In this document: positions 25,875-34,019 of the stretch, piece after piece
How the letters are laid out: each line of letters starts with the position of its first letter
How positions within the stretch are numbered: the stretch's first letter is position 1
Assembly (NCBI GenBank): GCA_016874555.1
Contig: VGTW01000001.1
Location: 23,637 to 87,636 of the forward strand
DNA length: 64,000 bases
From: Gammaproteobacteria bacterium
GTDB lineage: Bacteria; Pseudomonadota; Gammaproteobacteria; Steroidobacterales; Steroidobacteraceae
Reading direction: 5' to 3'
Made by a program: the position numbers and the translations under genes
The notes under the pieces: model-generated
What the model was told of the DNA's origin: nothing
What the model saw: only the letters and a program-made list of their open reading frames with translations
Databases searched by the model: none

Positions 25875-26792
25875 ATGACCGATATCAAACTCAAGGATTT
25901 GCGCTATCTGATCGCGGTCGCCGACACCGGGCACTTCGGCAAGGCCGCCGCACGTTGCTTCATCAGCCAGCCCACACTGTCGGCACAGCTCAAAAAACTC
26001 GAAGACTATCTTGGTGTGCCGCTTATCGAACGCCAGCCGCGCAAAGCGCTGCTGACGCCCGCCGGCGCGGAGATCATCCCCCGGGCGCGGCGCATCGTCG
26101 AGGCCAGCGACGATGTGGTCGCGATCGCACAAGCGCATCGTGAACCGCTGGCAGGCCGTCTGCGGCTTGCCTTCCTGCCGACCATCGGGCCCTATCTGCT
26201 GCCGGTGGTCGCACCGCGCCTACGCAAAGGATTCCCGCGTCTCGAGCTCATGTTGTACGAATACCAAACGGCCACCATGCTCGAGCGTCTGCGTGCCGGC
26301 GATATCGACATGGGCGTGCTCGCATTGCCCATCGATATGGACGGACTCGGTGCTAAGCCGCTCTACGACGAACCCTTCGTAGTCGCCGCTCATGCCAATC
26401 ATGCGCTCGCCGCACGCAAGCAGATACGCATCGAAGATCTGCAGGGTGCGACATTATTGCTGCTCGAAGACGGCCACTGTCTGCGCGATCAGGCACTCGA
26501 CGTCTGTAACCAAATCGATGTGCACGAGAAGCAGGACTTTCGCGCCACCAGCATCGAAACCTTGCGGCAAATGGTCGCCTCCGGCGCCGGTCTCACCCTT
26601 ATGCCACAACTGGCCACGCAGGGTAGTCACGCAGCACCGCGCGGTCTCGTCTTCAGACCCTTTGCCAAACCGCTGCCGACCAGGCGTATTGGCGCGATCT
26701 GGCGCAAGCGTTCGCCACGCGCGGTCGCCATCGATGCCGTTGCACAATTAATCGTAACCCATGCGCTGCACGCGCTCGACAAGATGAAATAA
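25875..26792 (+). CDS. oxyR: hydrogen peroxide-sensing LysR regulator OxyR
   Basis: A 305-306-residue LysR protein (two adjacent ATG codons, 25872 in another count and 25875, are possible). The N-terminal helix-turn-helix is KDLRYLIAVADTGHFGKAAA. The two redox cysteines are in DGHCLRDQALDVC (near residue 200), with the 8-residue spacing of OxyR Cys199/Cys208. Oxidation to a disulfide would activate ahpC-ahpD, which is divergently transcribed. The photolyase gene starts 2 bases after its stop and is probably cotranscribed. Confidence 0.95.
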   Translation: MTDIKLKDLRYLIAVADTGHFGKAAARCFISQPTLSAQLKKLEDYLGVPLIERQPRKALLTPAGAEIIPRARRIVEASDDVVAIAQAHREPLAGRLRLAFLPTIGPYLLPVVAPRLRKGFPRLELMLYEYQTATMLERLRAGDIDMGVLALPIDMDGLGAKPLYDEPFVVAAHANHALAARKQIRIEDLQGATLLLLEDGHCLRDQALDVCNQIDVHEKQDFRATSIETLRQMVASGAGLTLMPQLATQGSHAAPRGLVFRPFAKPLPTRRIGAIWRKRSPRAVAIDAVAQLIVTHALHALDKMK

Positions 26793-26794
26793 CC

Positions 26795-28141
26795 ATGACC
26801 GCGACACTACTCTGGTTCCGACAAGATTTACGGCTCACTGATCACCCGGCATTGCAGGCTGCGATCGCGCGTGGTGAACCGGTGGTCCCGGTGTTTCTTT
26901 GGTGTCCTGATGAGGAAGGCGAATGGGCGCCAGGGGCAGCCGCGCGTTGGTGGCTACACCAGTCGCTTGGCATGCTGGCGCATGATCTCGAGCATCTAGG
27001 ATCGAAACTCGTTATCCGCCAGGGTAAAGACTCGCTCGCTACGCTACGCAAGATAATCAAAGAAATCGGCGCTACGGCAGTGTACTGGAGTCGTCGCTAC
27101 GAGCCACTCATCATCGCCCGCGATCGTCATATCAAAGAAGTCTTGCATAAAGAGGGTTTGCAAGCACGCAGCTTCAACGCCGCACTGCTCATCGAGCCTT
27201 GGGATATGCGGAACCTCAGTGGTAAGCCTTTTCAGGTCTTCACACCTTTTTGGCGCCGAGTCATGACTGATCTCGCTCCGCCTGCGCCACTACCCGCACC
27301 GAAAAAACTCATGCCACCGACGCGCTGGCCGACTGGAACCACCGTGGAGGCTCTGAGCCTGATGCCGAAAATTCACTGGTACGGCGGGCTGCAGCAAACC
27401 CAGTCGCCGGGGGAACGTGGCGCGGCGAAATTGCTCAATGCTTTTCTCGACGGACGAGTGAAGGATTACAGCGATACTCGCAACCTGCCGGCGGTGAGCG
27501 GCACATCCAGACTTTCACCGCATCTGCACTTCGGCGAGCTCTCGCCGCGGCAGGTGTGGCACGCAGCTCCCAAATGGCGCAGCAGTCAGTTCATGACCGA
27601 GATCGGCTGGCGCGAATTTGCACACCATCTGCTCTATCACTTTCCGCGTACCACCAACGAGCCCTTACGCAGTGAGTTTGCACGTTTTCCGTGGCGGGAC
27701 AACGAGCGTGAACTCGCCGCCTGGCAGCGCGGCCAGACGGGCATTCCCCTCGTCGATGCGGGCATGCGTGAGCTTTGGGAAACCGGCTGGATGCATAATC
27801 GCGTGCGCATGGTGGTCGCGTCGTTTCTGGTCAAGAATTTGCGTATGCACTGGCTGCACGGTGCACGCTGGTTCTGGGATACGCTGGTCGACGCGGATCT
27901 CGCCAGCAACACCCTTGGCTGGCAATGGGCCGCCGGATGCGGCGCCGATGCGGCGCCCTACTTTCGTGTCTTCAACCCCGCAAGTCAGGCCAAAAAATTC
28001 GATCCCGACAACGAGTATATTCGGCGTTGGATCCCGGAACTCGATGGTAAGTCAGCCATGGCCTATCCACCACCCATCGTCGATTTGAAAGTCTCACGCG
28101 AGTCTGCCCTCGCAGCGTTCAAAACCCTGCGCGGTCAGTAG
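26795..28141 (+). CDS. phrB: class I deoxyribodipyrimidine photolyase
   Basis: A 448-residue cryptochrome/photolyase protein. The N-terminal antenna-binding Rossmann domain starts TATLLWFRQDLRLTDHPAL. The FAD-binding C-terminal half contains SRLSPHLHFGELSPRQVW, GIPLVDAGMRELWETGWMHN, RVRMVVASFLVKNL and NTLGWQWAAGCGADAAPYFR, as in CPD photolyases. It repairs UV-induced pyrimidine dimers using light. It follows oxyR with a 2-base gap, so light repair and peroxide response may share a transcript. Confidence 0.94.
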   Translation: MTATLLWFRQDLRLTDHPALQAAIARGEPVVPVFLWCPDEEGEWAPGAAARWWLHQSLGMLAHDLEHLGSKLVIRQGKDSLATLRKIIKEIGATAVYWSRRYEPLIIARDRHIKEVLHKEGLQARSFNAALLIEPWDMRNLSGKPFQVFTPFWRRVMTDLAPPAPLPAPKKLMPPTRWPTGTTVEALSLMPKIHWYGGLQQTQSPGERGAAKLLNAFLDGRVKDYSDTRNLPAVSGTSRLSPHLHFGELSPRQVWHAAPKWRSSQFMTEIGWREFAHHLLYHFPRTTNEPLRSEFARFPWRDNERELAAWQRGQTGIPLVDAGMRELWETGWMHNRVRMVVASFLVKNLRMHWLHGARWFWDTLVDADLASNTLGWQWAAGCGADAAPYFRVFNPASQAKKFDPDNEYIRRWIPELDGKSAMAYPPPIVDLKVSRESALAAFKTLRGQ

Positions 28142-28167
28142 TCCCCCAAATCTCTGGCGTTGCATGA

Positions 28168-28461
28168 ATGGTTAAACATATCGTCATGTGGCGGCTACGC
28201 GATAGCGCCTCCAAGGCGGCTGATGCTGCACGCATCAAAGTTTTGCTGGAGAGTCTTTCCGGGCGTATTCCGGGGCTACTAAAAATAGAAGTGGGTGCCA
28301 ATTTCATCGCCGACCCGAATGCTGCCGACGTGGTGCTCTACAGCGAATTCACCGACGCGGCGGCTTTGGCCATCTATCAAGCGCATCCGCTACACCTCGA
28401 GATAGCGCCGCAGGTCAAAGTGCTGGCGGTGGAGCGGCGTTCGGCGGACTACGTGATTTAG
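28168..28461 (+). CDS. Dabb-domain (stress-responsive A/B barrel) protein
   Basis: A 97-residue protein starting MVKHIVMWRLRDSA, the typical Dabb opening with a His. The middle is IPGLLKIEVGANF and YSEFTDAAALAIYQAHPLH, and the C-terminal strands complete a dimeric alpha/beta barrel. Functions vary from stress proteins to small enzymes. It lies 26 bases after the photolyase stop on the same strand. Confidence 0.88.
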   Translation: MVKHIVMWRLRDSASKAADAARIKVLLESLSGRIPGLLKIEVGANFIADPNAADVVLYSEFTDAAALAIYQAHPLHLEIAPQVKVLAVERRSADYVI

Positions 28462-28489
28462 GGCAGCGGATTAAGACTGTTCGATCGAC

Positions 28490-29440
28490 TCAGGCGACTG
28501 CAGCACTTATCGCCTGGCGCTGCTGCGCATTGGGCAGTGGTCCGCGGCCCGCCGCGATATTGTCCTGCAGATTGCGCAACTTGCCGGTGGCGGGAATCAC
28601 ACAAGTCACGGCTGGGTGCGAAACCACGAACTTGAGTAGCAACTGCGCCCAAGTCGTGCAGGCAAGGTCGGCAGCCCACAACGGCAGCGGCCGATCTTTG
28701 AGTCGCGCGAATATTTTGCCGTCATCGAATGCGCGATTGACAATCACCGCCACACCCTTATCCGCGCAGAGCGGCAACAGCCGCGCTTCGGCGGCGGTGG
28801 TAGTTGCCGAATAATTGAGCTGCACGAAGTCGATTGGCTCGCGCTCGATGATCTCAAATAGTCGTGCCTGCGACTCGACCGTGTAGTGCGTAATACCGAT
28901 GTAGCGGATGCGTCCTTCCTCCTTCCACTGTCGCAAGGTCGGCAGATGAGCACCGAGATCGAGCAAGTTATGTACCTGCATCAATTCGACTTTCTTACGG
29001 CGCAATAATTCCATCGAGCGCGTCATCTGCACAACGCCTTCACGCGCACCGCGAGTCCATACCTTGGTGGCAATAAATGCGCGCGACTGCATCTCGGTGG
29101 TGAGCAAATCACCGAGTACGGATTCAGCTGAGGAATACATCGGCGAAGTATCGATGACCGTTGCACCACCCGCAAAGCAACCACGCAACACCGCGACGAG
29201 GGGCTCGCGATCACGTGGGTCGATACCCACTTCGAAAGGGCCGGACGTTCCAAGACCGATCACCGGCAGCATTTCACCCGAGGCGGGAATTCGGCGCTGG
29301 AGCAGCCCCGAGGTAGCCTCGCCGGCCGCGGCAGCAGCGCTCAAACCGTACAGTGAAACGCCTGCAGTTATCGCTACGGCAGCAGTAGCCGCCGTTGCCG
29401 CCGATGAATCGATGAACCGACGGCGATTCAAGGAAATCAT
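28490..29440 (-). CDS. Tat-exported aldo/keto reductase
   Basis: About 316 residues. ATG 29440 gives a twin-arginine leader (SLNRRRFIDSSAATAATAAV). The TIM-barrel tetrad is Asp in TVIDTSPMYSSAE (with Tyr), Lys in AFIATKVWTRG and His in LMQVHNLLD. It should reduce a carbonyl with NADPH, although export is unusual for such an enzyme and implies folding with cofactor before transport. Its start lies just after the acyl-CoA dehydrogenase stop, so the two share a transcript. Confidence 0.9.
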   Translation of the reverse strand: MISLNRRRFIDSSAATAATAAVAITAGVSLYGLSAAAAAGEATSGLLQRRIPASGEMLPVIGLGTSGPFEVGIDPRDREPLVAVLRGCFAGGATVIDTSPMYSSAESVLGDLLTTEMQSRAFIATKVWTRGAREGVVQMTRSMELLRRKKVELMQVHNLLDLGAHLPTLRQWKEEGRIRYIGITHYTVESQARLFEIIEREPIDFVQLNYSATTTAAEARLLPLCADKGVAVIVNRAFDDGKIFARLKDRPLPLWAADLACTTWAQLLLKFVVSHPAVTCVIPATGKLRNLQDNIAAGRGPLPNAQQRQAISAAVA

Positions 29441-29441
29441 C

Positions 29442-31220
29442 TCAGACGATGGTCGCGTCGGTCTCGAGGACGCTGCCATCGCCATCGATCACGACACGAG
29501 ACAGCGCCACGACCTGCGGCAGAACATGAGTAGCGTAGAAGCGCGCTGCAGCCAGCTTACCGCGCAAATAATCGGCATCGGTCGCGCCATCAGCTAGTTT
29601 GCCAGCTGCGATGGCAGCTGACTTGGCGAGCATCCAGCCGCCAAGCGCATACCCGGCGAGCCGCAACAAGGGCACGGCCACCGCCAGCGCGCGTTCGGGA
29701 GCCTGCGCATAGGCGCCGAGCGCGTGGCGGGCAGCATGCTCCAGCACATCGAGCGCCTCAAGTGCCGCTTTCTGGCTCGTCTGCACCGCCTGATCGTTTG
29801 TATCAGCTGCATTCAGCTCGCGGCGAGCATCGACTAATAGCGCCGTCAGTGCCGAACCGCGATCACGCGCAATCTTGCGGCCAATGAAATCATTGGCCTG
29901 AATACCGGTTGTACCCTCATAGATGGTGGTTATGCGTACGTCGCGGTAGGGCTGAGCCGCACCCGTTTCTTCGATGAAGCCCATACCGCCGTGCACCTGC
30001 ACACCCAGAGATGCCAGCTCGATACCCACTTCGGTACTGCAAGCTTTGACCACGGGGATCAACAATTCACCGCGCGCCTTGGCGTCCGCACGCACCACCT
30101 CGTCAGGATGCTTACCACCGAGATCGAGCTGAAATGCTGCATACAACGCGACCGCGCGCAGCGCCTCGACTTGCGAGCGCATAGAAAGCAACGTGCGCTT
30201 GACATCAGGGTGATGAATGATTGGCGCGGGCGGAGCGACCCCCGGCGGCTTGCCCTGCACGCGGGTACGCGCCCACTCGGCTGCCTGCTGATATGCACGG
30301 TCGGCGATAGCATAACCTTCGAGTCCCACCGACAGTCGCGCTGCGTTCATCATCACGAACATGTATTCGAGTCCGCGTCCCGCCACGCCCACAAGATACG
30401 CGATTGCACCCTGCTGCTGGCCGTAGGCCATCACGCAGGTCGGGCTGCCGTGAATGCCCAGCTTGTGCTCGATCGAAATGCACTGCACATCGTTGCGCTC
30501 GCTGAGCGAGCCGTCATCGTTAGCCAAAATCTTTGGCACGATGAACATCGAGATGCCTTTGACGCCCGGTGGCGCGCCATCGATACGCGCAAGCACCAAA
30601 TGGATGATATTCGACGCGAGATCGTGCTCACCGTAAGTGATGAAAATCTTTTGACCAAATAACCGGTAGTGATCACCCTCAACGACTGCTCGAGTGCGCA
30701 CCGCTCCAAGATCCGAGCCCGCCTGCGGCTCGGTGAGATTCATGGTGCCGGTCCATTCGCCGCTCGCCATGCGCGTCAGGAACAACGCCTTTTGTCGCTC
30801 GGTACCAAAATGTTCGAGGGCTTCGACGGCACCCTGCGTGAGCATCGGGCAGAGCTTGAAAGAAAGATTAGACGCCGACCAAAGTTCTTCGACGGCCGTG
30901 CCAATGAAACTCGGTGCACCCTGCCCACCATAGTCCTGCGGCGCGCGCAAACCCGACCAGCCGCCCTCGGCAAACTGTTTGTAGGCTGCCTTGAACCCCT
31001 GCGGCGTCACCACGCCCTCGGGCGTCCAGCGCGCACCCTCTCGATCAGCACTCTTGTAGAGCGGATCGAGCACATTTTCGGCGAACTTAGCGGCCTCGCC
31101 CAAAATGGCATCTGCGAGTTCGGGCGAGTAATCGGCAAAAGCCGGGCAGGCCTGCAAGGCAGACTCATCGAGCAACTCGTGGATGACGAACTGCAAATCC
31201 TTCAGCGGCGCGCGATACAT
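29442..31220 (-). CDS. acyl-CoA dehydrogenase (long form with C-terminal domain)
   Basis: A 592-residue flavoprotein of the long acyl-CoA dehydrogenase type common in proteobacteria. FAD and substrate motifs include GTMNLTEPQAGSDLG (near 156), GQKIFITYGEHD, and the catalytic-glutamate region RITTIYEGTTGIQANDFIG (near 435). A helical C-terminal extension follows. It oxidises an acyl-CoA to the trans-2-enoyl-CoA in fatty acid degradation. It is cotranscribed with the aldo/keto reductase and lies next to a LysR regulator. Confidence 0.93.
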   Translation of the reverse strand: MYRAPLKDLQFVIHELLDESALQACPAFADYSPELADAILGEAAKFAENVLDPLYKSADREGARWTPEGVVTPQGFKAAYKQFAEGGWSGLRAPQDYGGQGAPSFIGTAVEELWSASNLSFKLCPMLTQGAVEALEHFGTERQKALFLTRMASGEWTGTMNLTEPQAGSDLGAVRTRAVVEGDHYRLFGQKIFITYGEHDLASNIIHLVLARIDGAPPGVKGISMFIVPKILANDDGSLSERNDVQCISIEHKLGIHGSPTCVMAYGQQQGAIAYLVGVAGRGLEYMFVMMNAARLSVGLEGYAIADRAYQQAAEWARTRVQGKPPGVAPPAPIIHHPDVKRTLLSMRSQVEALRAVALYAAFQLDLGGKHPDEVVRADAKARGELLIPVVKACSTEVGIELASLGVQVHGGMGFIEETGAAQPYRDVRITTIYEGTTGIQANDFIGRKIARDRGSALTALLVDARRELNAADTNDQAVQTSQKAALEALDVLEHAARHALGAYAQAPERALAVAVPLLRLAGYALGGWMLAKSAAIAAGKLADGATDADYLRGKLAAARFYATHVLPQVVALSRVVIDGDGSVLETDATIV

Positions 31221-31266
31221 GGCGTTCCTTCGTCGGGGGGAGGGCGAATGTTAGAACTTTTGAACC

Positions 31267-32208
31267 CTAGGCGGCGAGCGCCGGCACGAGGTTGGCGGCG
31301 AGGAAATCGACGAACGCCTTAACCCTCTCATCGGCCGCAAGCTTTCCCGGGAATACCGCGCAGAGCGGTGCCTGCTCGGGCGGACGCCAATCAGGCAGCA
31401 CACGTTTCAGGCGTTGCGCGGCCAGACCTTGTCGGCACAGGAACTCGGGGAGCACGCCGATACCGAGGCCCGCCGCCACCGACGCATGCAGCAATGCGGG
31501 ATCATTGACCGCGAGCTTGGGGCATACAGCTAGCTCCTCCCGGCGCTGGCCGTTGGCCAGTCGAAGGAGGTAATTCGACCCGGGCGGCGTCTCGGGGGTA
31601 AGTAAGTCGAAGCGAACGAGGTCGGCCGGGGTCGCAGGTTCACCCGCCTTCTGCAAGTAGCTTGGCGTTGCACACAGCACAGCCGGCGGCGCACCGAGCA
31701 CCCGCGACACCCGCTCGGCCGATGGGTGCTGACCCACCTGAATGACGATGTCATGGGCGAGGTCCGGCCCCCCCAGATTCGCATCTTCCAAGACCCCCTG
31801 GGCAGCGCTCACTTCACCGAGCTCCACGTCCAGTGGGATCTGCGGATAGCGTTCGAGAAAGCGGGGTACCAAAGGCGCCAGCAGCACCCGACCATAGGTC
31901 GTCTCGGCAAGGACCCGCAACGGTCCGCTGCGCGACTCGATGAGCTCGGCGGCAAGTCGCCGCGCCTCGTCGGTGGACTGCAGGATTGCACGCGCGGCCG
32001 GGAGCAATCGCTCCCCGGCCAGCGTCAGTCGCAGGCGCCGAGTGGTGCGGGTCATCAGCTGCACCCCGAGCTCAGCCTCGAGCTCGGCGATCGCTCGACT
32101 GACCGCCGCTTTGGGTACGCCGAGGGCTCTGGCAGCCGCGGAAAAGCCGTTGAGATCGATGATCTTAGCGAAGGTCGCCATGTGGGCAGGAGACCAAAAC
32201 TGCGGCAT
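31267..32208 (-). CDS. LysR-family transcriptional regulator
   Basis: A 313-residue LysR protein with HTH ATFAKIIDLNGFSAAARALG and ELGVQLMTRTTRRLRLT, then a periplasmic-binding-type effector domain. It reads toward the acyl-CoA dehydrogenase with a 46-base gap and is divergent from the DUF1838 pseudogene across 73 AT-rich bases (with TTATATTG). Divergence suggests the DUF1838-DUF1993 pair was its target. The effector is unknown. Confidence 0.92.
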   Translation of the reverse strand: MPQFWSPAHMATFAKIIDLNGFSAAARALGVPKAAVSRAIAELEAELGVQLMTRTTRRLRLTLAGERLLPAARAILQSTDEARRLAAELIESRSGPLRVLAETTYGRVLLAPLVPRFLERYPQIPLDVELGEVSAAQGVLEDANLGGPDLAHDIVIQVGQHPSAERVSRVLGAPPAVLCATPSYLQKAGEPATPADLVRFDLLTPETPPGSNYLLRLANGQRREELAVCPKLAVNDPALLHASVAAGLGIGVLPEFLCRQGLAAQRLKRVLPDWRPPEQAPLCAVFPGKLAADERVKAFVDFLAANLVPALAA

Positions 32209-32277
32209 GGGTGAGACTCCGAACCCCTAATACGATTATATTGTTCTACTAAAGATTCAAAATTACAACTAAATATC

Positions 32278-32355
32278 CTGCATGACCCAATCGTGGCTAT
32301 GCCGAGGCACCCCTGCCCTGGTGCTCGGAGTGTTTACCACGACCCCGGTTTTAGC
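32278..32355 (+). repeat. inverted repeat A, 78 bp
   Basis: Pairs gaplessly with bases 33942-34019 on the opposite strand: 69 of 78 positions match by hand count. It covers the start of the DUF1838 reading frame and encodes SWLCRGTPALVLGVF, a signal-peptide-like stretch. The two copies bracket about 1.6 kb. Confidence 0.85.
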
Positions 32356-33208
32356 GACCGACGACCTGCTGGGTCCTACCGCGACTCGCGAAGGGGAAGA
32401 GGCCCTCGTCTGGGCCTCCAAGGTGACCTGCGTCACCACCGAAGGCGGGGTCACACGCTACGGGATTTGGGAAGGCAAGATATACAGCCGAGCGCCGGGC
32501 GAGAAGGATCGGCAAATCTTCAATGTCATCGGAATCAACACCCGCCTCTGCGAGCGCCATGTGGACCCCGCTCGCGGCAACGGTTAACGCAGCGTCTCGC
32601 GCGAGATCTTGATCTACCTCAACCTGCAGACCGGCGAGATTCTCAACCGCTGGCAGAACCCGTGGACCGGCGAAACCGTCGGGGTCATCCATGTGGCCAA
32701 CGACCCCGTCAACGTGCGCCTGCCGCGGTTCGCACGCGAGCCCGACGGCAAGCCGATCGCGGTGACGCTGCGCTAATACGATCAGTCGTTCGTGTCGTCG
32801 CGCGAGATTCCCTTTATTTACGAAATTCCGCTCGGCGGGTCCTACCAGGAGTACGTCGGTGGCACTTACCCCGCAACGGAAATCTTCAGTGACTATTATC
32901 GAGCGAACGACTTCCTCGACCCCAACCGTACCCGCCTTGGCGAGTCGCGGATCTCACGGCAGCGTATCTCAAGCTGGCTACCCTGGATGAAGATGCATGA
33001 CCTACCAGGTATCATAAGATTTAACGCCAACGGCTACTCGACCTTCGACAAGTCACGGATCCCGCCGCGGCTCACGCAGGTATTGATCATCCGCTATTCC
33101 GAATATCTCACTCCACCCCCGCTCGGCGACGGGCGCGAAAACGCCACCACCTGGACGGTTACCAAAAAGTGGATAGACGGGCGTCGATCGAATAAGGAGA
33201 ACAAGTGA
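32282..33208 (+). pseudogene. DUF1838 protein gene with two in-frame stops
   Basis: The frame keeps DUF1838 features throughout: WEGKIYSRAPGEKDRQIFNV, LQTGEILNRWQNPWTGETVG, VIHVANDPVN, LGGSYQEYVGGTYPA, WLPWMKMHDLPG and the C-terminal TWTVTKKWIDG. TAA codons interrupt it at 32585-32587 (after PARGNG) and 32774-32776 (after AVTLR), with no frameshift. Without them it would be a secreted protein of about 308 residues with an N-terminal signal peptide. Relatives have no known activity. The next gene starts 4 bases before its stop, so it was coupled to DUF1993. Confidence 0.85.
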
Positions 33209-33714
33209 TGTCACTCAGCGTCTTCGCCGCCACGGTCGAGTTGTTTCTGCCCATTTTGGCCAACCTCGGCAAAATGCTCGAAAAGGCCAAGGCTCATGCT
33301 GAGGCCAAAAAACTGGATGTGGGCGTCATCGAAAATTTGCGAATCGCGCCCGACATGTTTCCGCTCAAGAGACAGGTGCAGCTCGCAACCGATTTCGCCA
33401 AGAACAGCACGGCAAGACTAGCGGGTATCGAAGCGCCCAAGTTTCCCGACGAAGAGCAAACGCTAGATGAGCTCGGCGTACGAGTGCACAGCACGATCGC
33501 TTGGCTGCAGACCATCACCCCTGCCCAGCTTGAGGGTGCCCTGCAGCGACACATCGTGCTGCCGCTGCGCACGCGTACCCTCGAATTGGATGGTCTGCCT
33601 TTCATCCAGCGCTGGGCGCTACCCAATTTCTATTTTCACGTCACCACCACCTACACGCTGCTGCGTGAAGCCGGCGTAGAAGTCGGCAAGCAGGATTTTT
33701 TGGGCGGGGTCTAA
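33208..33714 (+). CDS. DUF1993-family protein
   Basis: A 168-169-residue helical protein. LSVFAATVELFLPILANL, RIAPDMFPLKRQVQLATDF, LQTITPAQLEG and PNFYFHVTTTYTLLREAGVE follow the DUF1993 pattern, which resembles DinB-like four-helix bundles. The function is unknown. The start overlaps the DUF1838 stop, and GGAG in AAGGAGAAC lies close upstream. The gene looks intact although its partner is broken. Confidence 0.85.
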   Translation: MSLSVFAATVELFLPILANLGKMLEKAKAHAEAKKLDVGVIENLRIAPDMFPLKRQVQLATDFAKNSTARLAGIEAPKFPDEEQTLDELGVRVHSTIAWLQTITPAQLEGALQRHIVLPLRTRTLELDGLPFIQRWALPNFYFHVTTTYTLLREAGVEVGKQDFLGGV

Positions 33715-33829
33715 GCCAGGTCTCGGGCAGGCCCAGGCTGGGCGGAAACTCATCCCCCGCTGGCGACTGTCGGCGCTAAACGGGCTACCGCCCGTGTGAT
33801 CGATCACCGCACGGCGACATCGCCTGCGA

Positions 33830-34015
33830 TCACGCGCAGCGGCATACGGTGGGCCGGAGCGTTAGCAACCACTCCAGAATATAAATGCGGCGCTCCCAAC
33901 GATCGGCGAGCTCGCGGTCAAGATTGCCGGTCGGTTCGTCGGCTAACACCAGCGCCTTGGTCAACAGTCCGAGCACCAGGGCAGAGGTGCCTCGGCATAG
34001 CCACGAGTGGGTCAT
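33830..34015 (-). pseudogene. short chimeric ORF: signal-peptide stretch joined to an ABC ATPase fragment
   Basis: The 61-codon ORF starts at an ATGA overlap with the permease stop. It reads SWLCRGTSALVLGLL (shared with repeat A) and then LVLADEPTGNLDRELADRW, which is the Walker B and D-loop of an ABC ATPase. It ends soon after. No Walker A or signature motif is present, so it cannot be an ATPase. It is most simply a recombination scar; translation by coupling to the permease is possible. Confidence 0.6.
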
Positions 34016-34019
34016 GCAG
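33942..34019 (-). repeat. inverted repeat B, 78 bp
   Basis: The partner of repeat A, in opposite orientation, about 88% identical. Its outer end overlaps the last codons and stop of the FtsX-type permease, and its inner end runs into the ABC ATPase fragment. No target-site duplication or transposase was found around it. Confidence 0.85.

Noticed and set aside
30669-31322. 217-codon plus-strand ORF opposite the acyl-CoA dehydrogenase
   Set aside because: Shadow of a conserved gene.
33781-33794. CGGGC-TACC-GCCCG hairpin after DUF1993
   Set aside because: Stem is only 5 bases and no U-run follows, so it is too weak to call a terminator.
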